A DNA stretch of 21,187 nt from Deltaproteobacteria bacterium (GTDB taxonomy: Bacteria; Desulfobacterota; Desulfarculia; Adiutricales; Adiutricaceae). Under the pieces are notes generated by a model that was given only the letters and a program-made list of their open reading frames with translations, was not told the DNA's origin and ran no database searches. A program made the position numbers and the translations under genes. The DNA lies in contig JAITLH010000196.1 of the NCBI GenBank assembly GCA_031277995.1, positions 1-21,187 of the forward strand, written 5' to 3'. The stretch's first letter is position 1; the number at the start of each line of letters is the position of its first letter. Below, piece by piece: positions 7,652-14,386 of this stretch.

Positions 7652-8419
7652 ATGCAGATCTTGTCTTTAAGTAGCGTGACGAAAACTTTTGGCGGCCTCG
7701 TGGCCGTGGCCGGGGTTTCCTGCGGCGTGGACCGGGGGGCCGTGGTTGGCCTAATAGGGCCCAACGGGGCCGGCAAGACCACGGTTTTTAACCTCATCAC
7801 CGGTTCCATAAAACCAGACGACGGCCATATATTTTTTTCCGGCCACTCCATTAGGGGGCTTAGCCCGCACCGGATCGTGGCCTTGGGCATCGCCCGAACC
7901 TTCCAAACCATCAGGCTTTTCCAAGGCCTCTCGGTTTTGGAAAACGTCCTTTCGGGCTGCCATTGCCGCATGCGTTCGGGCTTGGTGGCTTCCCTTTTGC
8001 GCCTCCCGGGCCAGCGCCGCGAGGAGAGGCTGGTCATAGAACGGGCCATGGGGGAACTGGAGTTTGTGGGCTTGGCCGGCCTTTGGAAGGCCACGGCGGG
8101 ATCTTTGGCCTACGGCGACCAAAGGCGCTTGGAGATTGCCCGGGCCCTGGCGACGGAACCCAAGCTTTTGATTTTGGACGAACCGGCCGGGGGCATGAAC
8201 GAACAAGAGACCTTTGAACTTAGGGAACTAATTAACCTCATTAGAAAAAGGGACATAACCGTCTTACTCATTGAACACGACATGGGTTTTGTCATGTCGG
8301 TTTGCGATCAAGTGCTGGTCATGGAAAACGGGATTTTGATCGCCCAAGGGACGCCCCAAGAAATCCAAAACAATCCCAAGGTCATCGAGGCCTATTTGGG
8401 CCTTGACGATGACGACTGA
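7652..8419 (+). CDS. livG: Branched-chain amino acid-type ABC importer ATPase LivG
   Basis: Predicted 255-residue cytoplasmic ATPase that energises LivHM together with LivF. The nucleotide-binding motifs are complete: Walker A GPNGAGKTT (36-44), Q-loop ARTFQTIRLF (81-90), signature-region LAYGDQRRLEIARALA (152-167), Walker B LLILDEP (172-178) with the catalytic Glu, and switch His in LLIEHDMGFVM (205-215). The LAYGDQRR form of the signature is usual for LivG. ATG 7652 was chosen because it opens directly into MQILSLSSVTKTFGGLVAV, the family N-terminus; an earlier in-frame start at 7448 lies inside livM. No Shine-Dalgarno site is visible; the preceding bases are mostly T. The protein ends in an acidic DDDD tail. 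livF follows after 9 bases. Confidence 0.94.
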   Translation: MQILSLSSVTKTFGGLVAVAGVSCGVDRGAVVGLIGPNGAGKTTVFNLITGSIKPDDGHIFFSGHSIRGLSPHRIVALGIARTFQTIRLFQGLSVLENVLSGCHCRMRSGLVASLLRLPGQRREERLVIERAMGELEFVGLAGLWKATAGSLAYGDQRRLEIARALATEPKLLILDEPAGGMNEQETFELRELINLIRKRDITVLLIEHDMGFVMSVCDQVLVMENGILIAQGTPQEIQNNPKVIEAYLGLDDDD

Positions 8420-8428
8420 GGGCTGGGG

Positions 8429-9130
8429 ATGCTGCGATTAATCGATCTTAAGGTCTCTTATGGCGGGGTGGAAGCCCTCCATGGGCTTAGCCTTAGCGTT
8501 AAGCCAGGCGAGCTCGTGACCATATTGGGGGCCAACGGGGCCGGAAAAAGCACGACCCTCATGGCCATAAGCGGTTTGGTTAGGCCAAAATCCGGGTCGA
8601 TTTTGTTTAAAAACGAGCGCTTGGATACCCTTAGGAGCCATGAAGTGGTCCAAAGGGGCGTGACCCAAGCCCCGGAGGGAAGAAGGGTTTTTGGGCCCAT
8701 GAGCGTGGAGGAAAACCTCCGGCTGGGGGCCTTTACCCGGGTAAAAGGCATAGAGGCCTCGCTCGAAAAGGTTTTTGGGCTCTTTCCCCGCTTGGACGAA
8801 CGGCGCAACCAAATGGCCGGAACCCTTTCCGGGGGCGAACAGCAGATGCTGGCCATCGGCCGGGCCCTCATGGCCGAGCCGACCTTATTGTTATTGGACG
8901 AACCCAGCCTGGGCCTGGCGCCCTTGTTGGTTAAGACCATCTTCCAAGCCATAAGGGACATAAATAAGTCCGGGGTGACCGTGGTCTTGGTGGAACAAAA
9001 CGCCCGGGCGGCCTTGAAACTGGCCCATCGCGGCTACGTCCTGGACGTGGGCAACTTGGTCCTTGAAGACAGCGCCGAAAACTTGTTAAATAATCCCTTG
9101 GTAATTGACGCTTACCTGGGGGCCCAGTGA
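8429..9130 (+). CDS. livF: Branched-chain amino acid-type ABC importer ATPase LivF
   Basis: Predicted 233-residue cytoplasmic ATPase, second nucleotide-binding subunit of the importer. Motifs are Walker A GANGAGKST (34-42), Q-loop region QAPEGRRVFGPMSVEENL (80-97), signature LSGGEQQMLAIGRALM (133-148), Walker B LLLLDEPSLGLAP (153-165) and the switch region LVEQNARAAL. In LivF the H-loop position commonly reads Gln-Asn, as seen here. The start ATG 8429 lies 9 bases after the livG stop with a GAGGG/GGGG purine stretch just before it. Length is normal. It closes the liv operon. Confidence 0.95.
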   Translation: MLRLIDLKVSYGGVEALHGLSLSVKPGELVTILGANGAGKSTTLMAISGLVRPKSGSILFKNERLDTLRSHEVVQRGVTQAPEGRRVFGPMSVEENLRLGAFTRVKGIEASLEKVFGLFPRLDERRNQMAGTLSGGEQQMLAIGRALMAEPTLLLLDEPSLGLAPLLVKTIFQAIRDINKSGVTVVLVEQNARAALKLAHRGYVLDVGNLVLEDSAENLLNNPLVIDAYLGAQ

Positions 9131-9137
9131 TTTCAAA

Positions 9138-9188
9138 GCCCAAGGTTCGCCTAAATTTCTTGCCAAGAAAAAAAAGCTAACCTTGGCT
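9138..9188 (+). terminator. Imperfect hairpin after livF
   Basis: AGCCCAAGGTT pairs with AACCTTGGCT (9179-9188) apart from one bulged C, enclosing a smaller stem TTTCTT/AAGAAA (9156-9170). No T-run follows the outer stem. It is a candidate operon end or spacer structure between livF and the response regulator gene. Confidence 0.35.
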
Positions 9189-9236
9189 AACCAGCGCCGG
9201 GATTCCCAGCGTCTCTTAAAACCCTTAAATCCCCAA

Positions 9237-9261
9237 AAACGCTTAAACGCTTTAAACGCTT
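9237..9261 (+). promoter_or_regulatory. Three tandem AAACGCTT units upstream of the response regulator gene
   Basis: AAACGCTT occurs at 9237-9244, 9245-9252 and 9254-9261, about 60-80 bases before the ATG at 9319. A purine-rich AAAGGAGGG (9263-9271) follows immediately but is too far from that ATG to be its ribosome-binding site. The repeats could be a binding site for the regulator itself or for another factor; this is inference. Confidence 0.4.
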
Positions 9262-9318
9262 GAAAGGAGGGCCGACATTCGGCGGGTGGTTTAAACCCAG
9301 CCGGAACGGCTTTTGGTT

Positions 9319-10809
9319 ATGGCAAAAACATCCATTCTTTTGGTTGACGATGATGTCGATCACCGGACGGCCTTTAGCTTTATCTTCAAGGATTGGGGCT
9401 ATGACATGACCGCGGCCAAGGACGGTTTCGAGGCCGTGAAACTTTGCCTCAAAAAGCGTTTTGACTTAATCATCATGGATATCAAGATGGATGGCCTCGA
9501 CGGCCTGCAGGCGCTGTCGTTTATAAAGAAGAACCAGAGGTGCGAGCCCATCGAAAGCCTTAAGGGCGATTCCTTAAACACCCAAACGCCCGTCATAATG
9601 CTAACCGGTTACGCGACCGTGCCCGACGCCGTCCAAGCCATCAAAGACGGGGCCTACGACTTTTTGATTAAGGGCGACATAGAAATCGACATCCTAAAGC
9701 TTAAGGTTGAACGCGTCTTGGAACACTTTAAGCTAAAGGAAGCCAAGGAAGCGGGCCTTCTGGGCGAGCAGAACATCATCGTCGGCAAAAGCCCGTCCTT
9801 TAGGAAAATCCTCGAGTTGGTCGATCGCATCGCCCCGACCATGTCAAACGTCTTACTCACCGGGGAGAGCGGGGTGGGGAAGGAAGTCGTGGCCAGGCTC
9901 ATTTGGAGCAAAAGCCCCAGGGCCAACCAAGTCTTCGCCACTTGCAACTGTTCGGCCGTTTCCAAGGAAGCCGTGGAGGATAGCCTTTTTGGGCACCGCA
10001 AGGGGGCCTTTACCGGGGCCGTCGGCGATCGCCAAGGCATTTTAAAGTCGGCCGAGGGCGGGACGGTTTTCCTAGACGAGATAGGCGAAACCACGCCCGA
10101 TTTCCAGACCAAACTCCTAAGGGCCTTGCAGGATCGCGAGATCCAGCCCCTGGGGAGCGATCAGGTGGAAAAGGTGGACGTCCGGTTTTTGGCGGCCACC
10201 AACATCGAGCTGGAAAAGGAAGTGCGCGACGGCCATTTCCGCGAAGACATTTACCACCGTTTTACCTTCAAGATCCGCGTCCCCTCCCTTAGGGAGAGGC
10301 TCGAGGACCTTCCGGAACTGGCCAATTACTACCTCCAAAGATACGCCCTTAGAAACGGCCGCGAGGTCAGCGGTTTTACGCCCCAAGCCATGGACATCCT
10401 CCTAAACCACCCCTGGCCCGGAAACATCCGGGAATTGCAAAACTGCATGGAATACGTGGTGGTCATGATGACCTCGGACCAAGTCACCGAAAACGATCTG
10501 CCCGAATTGATTACCGCCGATCTTCCCCGCAAACATGGCGCCTCCGACCAGTCCCGGGCCCCGGTTTCCCTCAAGGATTCCGAGAAAAACGCCATCATAA
10601 ACGCCCTGGACTTTACCCACGGGGTCAAAAACAAAGCCGCCAAACTCCTGGGCATTAGCCGCAAAACCCTGGCCGAGAAAATCAAAGGTTACCAACTCAC
10701 CCAATACATGTCCCCCAAGGACGGCCTCGAAGACGACGGCCTCGACGACTACGACGACGATGGACACGGCGGCCCCGACTTCGAGGACGATCCCCCAATC
10801 AGGCACTAA
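9319..10809 (+). CDS. Sigma-54-dependent response regulator (NtrC-type)
   Basis: Predicted 496-residue cytoplasmic activator. Residues 1-140 are a receiver domain with acidic pocket DDD (10-12), phosphoacceptor Asp54 in MDIKMDG, Thr96 and Lys118. Two oddities: about 15 extra residues (72-89) before the fourth strand, and Gly instead of Pro after Lys118. Residues 152-390 are the AAA+ sigma-54-interaction domain: Walker A GESGVGKE (182-189), GAFTGA (229-234), which contacts sigma-54, Walker B GTVFLDEIGE (248-257), and WPGNIRELQN (366-375). A Fis-type helix-turn-helix is at about 437-458 (NKAAKLLGISRKTLAEKIKG). Residues 465-496 are a very acidic tail not usual in the family. ATG 9319 was taken; TTG 9313 in frame adds two residues. 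No kinase is adjacent, so the signal is unknown. Its position after livF suggests, but does not prove, control of nutrient uptake. Confidence 0.92.
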   Translation: MAKTSILLVDDDVDHRTAFSFIFKDWGYDMTAAKDGFEAVKLCLKKRFDLIIMDIKMDGLDGLQALSFIKKNQRCEPIESLKGDSLNTQTPVIMLTGYATVPDAVQAIKDGAYDFLIKGDIEIDILKLKVERVLEHFKLKEAKEAGLLGEQNIIVGKSPSFRKILELVDRIAPTMSNVLLTGESGVGKEVVARLIWSKSPRANQVFATCNCSAVSKEAVEDSLFGHRKGAFTGAVGDRQGILKSAEGGTVFLDEIGETTPDFQTKLLRALQDREIQPLGSDQVEKVDVRFLAATNIELEKEVRDGHFREDIYHRFTFKIRVPSLRERLEDLPELANYYLQRYALRNGREVSGFTPQAMDILLNHPWPGNIRELQNCMEYVVVMMTSDQVTENDLPELITADLPRKHGASDQSRAPVSLKDSEKNAIINALDFTHGVKNKAAKLLGISRKTLAEKIKGYQLTQYMSPKDGLEDDGLDDYDDDGHGGPDFEDDPPIRH

Positions 10810-10838
10810 AAACCCCACTCCTTCCAAAAACCTCCCCC

Positions 10839-10926
10839 CGCGCCTCGCCCCCGCCTTGCCCGCGCCTCGCCCGGGCCTTGCCCCCGCCTCGCCCGCGCCT
10901 CGCCCGGGCCTTGCCCGCGCCTTGCC
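10839..10926 (+). repeat. Tandem array of eight 11-bp units
   Basis: Eight consecutive units of exactly 11 bp: CGCGCCTCGCC (10839, 10861, 10894), CCCGCCTTGCC (10850), CGGGCCTTGCC (10872, 10905), CCCGCCTCGCC (10883) and CGCGCCTTGCC (10916). All share the pattern CnnGCCTyGCC with no length change. It begins 29 bases after the response regulator stop codon. Confidence 0.9.
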
Positions 10927-11162
10927 CAAAAACCCCAACCTTGCCCATGCCGCGCTTTCCAAATAATCCTGCCCCTAATCTTGGCCCTTGCCCCCGCCCC
11001 AGGCCCCAAAAGGCCCCAAAATCCTGCCCGTAATTCCCGCCCGTGCCCCGCCTAAGCCAACCCATTGACCAAGCCTTAAAAATTTACTTAATTCTTTAAA
11101 AAAGGCTATTTTTCTTTTGCTCAAAAGTTGATATATTCAAATCTAACAAAAACGGCAAAACC

Positions 11163-11383
11163 TAAACGGCCGTATTGGGGTCTAGGGGCGATCGTGAGCT
11201 CTGGTCCCTATCCAAGGTGCCAATTTGGCCGAGGGAGGCCGCCGTGGGGCTATTTTGGCCCAAGGGGCGATTTTTGGGCTGGGCCGTAAACGGCCGTATT
11301 GGGGCCTAGGGGCGATCGTGAGCCCTGGCAGCTATCCAAGTGCCAATTTGGCCGAGGGAGGCCGCCGTGGGGCTATTAGACCC
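11163..11383 (+). repeat. Two direct copies of a dispersed element of about 92-97 bp
   Basis: Copy 1 (11163-11254) and copy 2 (11287-11377, with extra shared-end bases to 11383) begin with TAAACGGCCGTATTGGGG. They end with CCGCCGTGGGGCTATT and differ at only a few positions, one of them a single-base deletion. They are 124 bp apart. A third, diverged, inverted copy with the same two ends lies at 20905-21003. There is no open frame across them and no transposase nearby. Confidence 0.85.
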
Positions 11384-11441
11384 GTTTACGAGGATTTTTC
11401 GAATGGGGGTGAGGTCCAGGATTTTGGGACCCGATTGAACG

Positions 11442-11467
11442 TTCCGGCCAGTGGCCGGAATATTTTT
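11442..11467 (+). terminator. Rho-independent-type terminator
   Basis: TTCCGGCC (11442-11449) and GGCCGGAA (11453-11460) form a perfect 8-bp stem with a 3-base loop, followed directly by TATTTTT (11461-11467). It faces the plus strand. The only plus-strand gene it could serve is the response regulator 630 bases upstream, or an unannotated RNA containing the two repeats at 11163-11383. Confidence 0.55.
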
Positions 11468-11567
11468 GGCCCGGGGGGGGGAGGGGAGAAAAACGGCCAC
11501 GGAAAAGGTGGTCGGTGTTTGCCTAAGGCGCGTTTTAAGGCTCGGTAAAGATCGGCGCGACCTAAGG

Positions 11568-12482
11568 TTAGCCTAAGTCCCTAAAACGAAACAGCCTGGA
11601 AGGGCGGCAACTTCTATCCGTGACTAATTCGTTGGTTTGGATAAGTTTCGGGGCCATGAACCGCCTAAAATTTGGGCCGCTTGATTCTTGGCCTCGCAAA
11701 AGGTCAATCAGGCTTTGGAGATGGCGGATCCTAAAGGGCTGGGGCAAAAGGTTGGTCAGTAACTTCGCTTGGACTATGTTTTTTCGAATCGACTTTAGGG
11801 CGGCCTCGATGGGCGGAAAGTCGTTAAAGCCTGGGGACTTAGCCTCGGCCTCGAGGGCCGGGCTTTGCTCGATGGCCGGAAAATCCAAGGTGAGGGCCTT
11901 TAGGTCGCCTTCTAGGCTCACCCAACTTAGGTTGTGGATTTTTGGCGGCAAGGGGGTCGGAATCACGACCGAATAAGCGCAGGAGAGGTATTTTGTCTGA
12001 AAAACTTCCCCGGTGTCTAAGTAAGTGAGTAATTGTTCAATGTAAGGATCTTGGACGCCGGTAATTTCTTGGGCCAAGGACAAGGCCAGCTCGTCAAGGG
12101 GCTGCGTGGCCGAAGGCGCCAAAAACCGTTTGGGGAGTTCCCATCTCGGGGGCTGGGAGGCACTAAAACGGTTAAACAAAACTTTCAGCTCGGGTATTTC
12201 TTGGCCTTTCTTGGACAGGGGGCCTTGCTTAAGCTCATGGCTTAGGACGATAAGTTCAATGGCTATGGGGAAGGATTCCAAACCTGATCTTACCCCTAAG
12301 CTAAAGGGCCAAGCCACCAGGGGTTCAGGGGAGTTTTCCGGCAAAGGCGCCGTTTGGGCCAAAGCCGATTCCGGCCCATTGGGGGCGTCGGAAGCCAAGG
12401 TGACGTTTCGGTCGGTCAGGGCCTGGTTTTGGAAGTTTCGAGAAATCCCGGCCGAAATGCCTTTTCCAGCTAAGGCGCCCAT
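11568..12482 (-). CDS. NrtR-like regulator: degenerate Nudix domain plus winged helix
   Basis: Predicted 304-residue protein with a two-part fold. Residues about 72-180 align by eye with a Nudix domain: FPIAIELIVLSHE, PRWELPKRFLAPS, then a helix at the Nudix-box position, then YIEQLLTYLDTGE and YLSCAYSVVIP. The Nudix box itself is broken: where catalytic members have REL-EE, this reads LSLAQEI (135-140), with two extra residues before it, so hydrolysis is unlikely. Residues 220-304 match the NrtR winged-helix signature: FNDFPPIEAALKSIR, LTNLLPQPFRIRHLQSL, GPNFRRFMAP (269-278), and RPSRLFRFRDLG at the end. NrtR proteins bind DNA and respond to ADP-ribose-type ligands. Residues 1-60 are a variable extension. 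AAGGGGGA lies about 8 bases before ATG 12482 and supports this start. A GATAnTATC site array lies upstream, suggesting autoregulation (inference). Confidence 0.72.
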   Translation of the reverse strand: MGALAGKGISAGISRNFQNQALTDRNVTLASDAPNGPESALAQTAPLPENSPEPLVAWPFSLGVRSGLESFPIAIELIVLSHELKQGPLSKKGQEIPELKVLFNRFSASQPPRWELPKRFLAPSATQPLDELALSLAQEITGVQDPYIEQLLTYLDTGEVFQTKYLSCAYSVVIPTPLPPKIHNLSWVSLEGDLKALTLDFPAIEQSPALEAEAKSPGFNDFPPIEAALKSIRKNIVQAKLLTNLLPQPFRIRHLQSLIDLLRGQESSGPNFRRFMAPKLIQTNELVTDRSCRPSRLFRFRDLG

Positions 12483-12536
12483 GAGCTTCCCCCTTGTCGA
12501 GTAATGGTTAATATCAAAATTAAAATAACTTTCTAT

Positions 12537-12565
12537 TCTCTACCAGCCTTAAAGCCTCTTGTCAA
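12537..12565 (-). promoter_or_regulatory. Candidate promoter of the NrtR-like gene
   Basis: Read on the minus strand, a perfect TTGACA (complement of 12560-12565) is followed after exactly 17 bases by TAGAGA (complement of 12537-12542). The -35 is ideal and the -10 is weak (three of six). It lies about 55 bases upstream of the start codon and directly downstream of the repeat array, as expected of a regulated promoter. Confidence 0.4.
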
Positions 12566-12633
12566 GAAGATAAATTGTCGGGGGCCCTGGACTACTGGGC
12601 CCTTGGCCAAAACGGCCCACCGATTGTCATGGG

Positions 12634-13169
12634 GATATTATCAAACCGATATTTAATCGGGTGGAATGCTCTGGCGGCCCTATTGGGGCTTCGATGGAAG
12701 CGGGAAGCTTGGGGTAAGGACTTAGGGTCATGAGATAAGTGTCGATAAGATAATATCATAAAAATAATATCATGATGATATTAAGAAATTGATATTATCA
12801 AGGTGACCTTTAGCGCTCCGGTCAATGAACTGGCGAACCCATTGGGATTTAGCGAGGCGGTTAGTCTGGGTTTGGCGCTTAGGGAACCAGGGTTAAGTAT
12901 CAACATGATAATATCATATTGATAATAACGATAGGATTTTAAGTCAGTGATATTATCAAAATGACATTTAACCGGGGAAAAGAACTGCCGGCCCCATTGG
13001 GGGGCGATGGGAGCGGGGAGCTTGGGGTAAGGGCGCGATGGGTAAATATCATAAAGATAATATCAGATAGATAATAATGATAAGATATTAAGTCAGGGAT
13101 ATTATTAAAATGATATTTAGCGCGAGGGATAAGTGTCAGTAAGATAATATCAATGAGGGGGATATTGTC
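12634..13169. repeat. Tandem repeat of about 157 bp carrying paired GATAnTATC palindromes
   Basis: Units begin at GATATTATC or a one-mismatch variant at 12634, 12791, 12949, 13098 and 13161, giving periods of 157, 158, 149 and 63 bp; the last units are shortened. The core GATAnTATC is an odd-length palindrome. Perfect copies start at 12634, 12749, 12791, 12907, 12949, 13056 and 13143; one-mismatch copies start at 12763, 13098 and 13161. The pairs 12749/12791, 12907/12949 and 13056/13098 are each exactly 42 bp apart. The units also share GC-rich parts, for example AGCTTGGGGTAAGG in the first and third units. The form suggests a multi-operator site. Confidence 0.85.
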
Positions 13170-13210
13170 AAAGTGAAATTTAGTGGGGCGAGGTTTTTTT
13201 GGGGGAGCGT

Positions 13211-14374
13211 TTAGGACACTCGTTCGCCCACCAGGAGGCCGCAGGCGGCGTTAATCGAGGCGCCCTTGGTGTCGCGGATTTGGACGGTGTGGTGTTTATC
13301 GAGGAGAAAGTTTTGGAAGCTTTCGATGGATTGGGGGCTGGGGCGGTCAAAAGGCGCGCCGGGCCAGGGATTGAAGGGGATGAGGTTAACTTTCGATTTT
13401 AGGCCCGTTAAAAACTTTGAGAGTTGTTTGGCCTGGTCGAGGGAATCGTTCACGCCAGAAAGGAGGACCAGGGAAAAGGTAATGCGGTTAGATGGTTGGA
13501 GGCGCTGAAAGTCCCGGAGGACCTCTTTTAGCTCGAATAGGGGCCATTTGAGGTTCGCGGGCATGAGGCGGCTTCGGGTCTCCTCCACGGCCGAACCCAG
13601 GGAAATGGTCAGGCGGGCCTTTAGCCGTCCCGAGTCGATTATTTCGCGCAATTGGGGGATGGCGCCAACGGTGGAAAGGGTTACGCCCCTCATCGGGAGG
13701 GCCTGGTAATCGGGCGAAGTCATGACGTCCAGGGCCCTTAAGACGTTTTGGGGATTGTCCAGGGGCTCGCCCATGCCCATGAAAACGACGTTGGTGATTT
13801 TTGGCCCATTTTTGGGGGTGAGTTTTTTGGCCCAGATCAGTTGCCCGATAATCTCGCCGGGGGTTAGGTTTCGTTTAAGGCCCAGGGTGCCGGTTCGGCA
13901 AAAGCGGCAGCCCATGCGGCAACCCACTTGGGTGGAAACGCATAGGGTGAGGTGGTCGGAGTTGTTGGCCTTAATGATTACGCTATCGACGAAAAGATCG
14001 TCTTGGAGTTTCCAAAGAAGGCGCCTGGCCCCCGAGGGTTCGGCTTGGTCATGGACCGGGGCGAGCAGGGGCTCCACCGAAAAAAGTTCGGCGAATTTGG
14101 CCCTGGAGGGCTTGGAGACGTCGGTCATTTCGTCAAACGAGTTGGCGCCTTTTTGGAAAAGCCACTTGGAAATTTGGGCGCCCCGATGTTTTTTTTCGCC
14201 AATGGCCAGGAGTCGTTGGGTTATCTCGGCCGGGCTTAGGTCTTTAAGGCGGAGGCGATCGCCTTGGGTAATCGATCCTTGGCGGTCCCGGGCCTTGGGC
14301 CGGGACTCAAAATCCCGGCCTTGGCCAAGGCCGTCGGGCCGGTTAAAAGAAGGGGTTTGGGTCTGCGCGCTCAT
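13211..14374 (-). CDS. rlmN: Dual-specificity rRNA/tRNA adenine-C2 methyltransferase RlmN
   Basis: Predicted 387-residue radical-SAM enzyme that methylates C2 of A2503 in 23S rRNA and, in characterised members, A37 of some tRNAs. The 4Fe-4S cluster motif is CRMGCRFC (Cys152, 156, 159). The two further Cys needed for the methyl-transfer mechanism are Cys145 in LCVSTQVGC and Cys378 in INAACGLL. Other landmarks are FMGMGEPLDN (198-207), LSTVGAIPQ, LTISLGS (255-261), the start of the substrate region LMPANLKWP, and NLIPFNPWPG. Residues 1-40 are a hydrophilic extension before LRLKDLSPAEI, where similarity begins. ATG 14374 lies 12 bases after the rel stop; the TAAGG at that stop may act as the ribosome-binding site, indicating co-transcription and coupling with rel. 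Confidence 0.95.
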   Translation of the reverse strand: MSAQTQTPSFNRPDGLGQGRDFESRPKARDRQGSITQGDRLRLKDLSPAEITQRLLAIGEKKHRGAQISKWLFQKGANSFDEMTDVSKPSRAKFAELFSVEPLLAPVHDQAEPSGARRLLWKLQDDLFVDSVIIKANNSDHLTLCVSTQVGCRMGCRFCRTGTLGLKRNLTPGEIIGQLIWAKKLTPKNGPKITNVVFMGMGEPLDNPQNVLRALDVMTSPDYQALPMRGVTLSTVGAIPQLREIIDSGRLKARLTISLGSAVEETRSRLMPANLKWPLFELKEVLRDFQRLQPSNRITFSLVLLSGVNDSLDQAKQLSKFLTGLKSKVNLIPFNPWPGAPFDRPSPQSIESFQNFLLDKHHTVQIRDTKGASINAACGLLVGERVS

Positions 14375-14386
14375 GGGGTCGGCGCC

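Larger units (their letters stand above)
10810..11567. other. Non-coding repeat region between two convergent genes
   Basis: No gene is supported. From left to right: an 11-bp tandem array (10839-10926); C-rich degenerate GCCC/CCCAAA units (10927-11060); an AT-rich stretch (11070-11160) with a weak promoter-like TTGACC-N17-TTAATT at 11065-11093; two copies of an element of about 92-97 bp (11163-11254 and 11287-11383); and a terminator-like hairpin (11442-11467). The frames at 10760-10966 and 11225-11548 are translations of these repeats. The 33-bp multiple of the 11-bp unit makes one of them look like an 11-residue protein repeat. Confidence 0.65.
12483..13210. other. Regulatory-looking intergenic region upstream of the NrtR-like gene
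   Basis: This 728-base gap lies downstream of rlmN and upstream of the NrtR-like gene, both on the minus strand. It holds no gene. It contains a candidate promoter next to the NrtR-like gene (12537-12565) and a large tandem repeat array rich in GATAnTATC sites (12634-13169). A single GATATTA half-site, read on the minus strand, lies near 12510-12518 between the candidate promoter and the start codon. Confidence 0.7.

Noticed and set aside
9277..9294. Short frame after AAAGGAGGG as the true start of the response regulator
   Set aside because: The frame from ATT 9277 is in phase with the gene but stops at TAA 9292-9294; the receiver domain needs the ATG at 9319.
10760..10966. Pro/Ala/Leu-rich repeat protein after the response regulator
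   Set aside because: The 11-residue protein repeat is the arithmetic result of an 11-bp DNA repeat; it overlaps the response regulator end in another frame and has no ribosome-binding site.
11225..11548. Gly/Arg-rich plus-strand frame
   Set aside because: It crosses the 97-bp direct repeats and a terminator-like hairpin, and shows no protein family features.
12634..13169. CRISPR array
   Set aside because: The repeated unit is about 157 bp and similar throughout, with no constant short repeats separated by unique spacers and no cas genes in the window.
12634..13169. Ferric-uptake (Fur) box cluster
   Set aside because: GATAAT words are frequent, but the dominant element is the 5-1-5 palindrome TGATAnTATCA rather than the usual 7-1-7 Fur arrangement; not excluded, only less likely.
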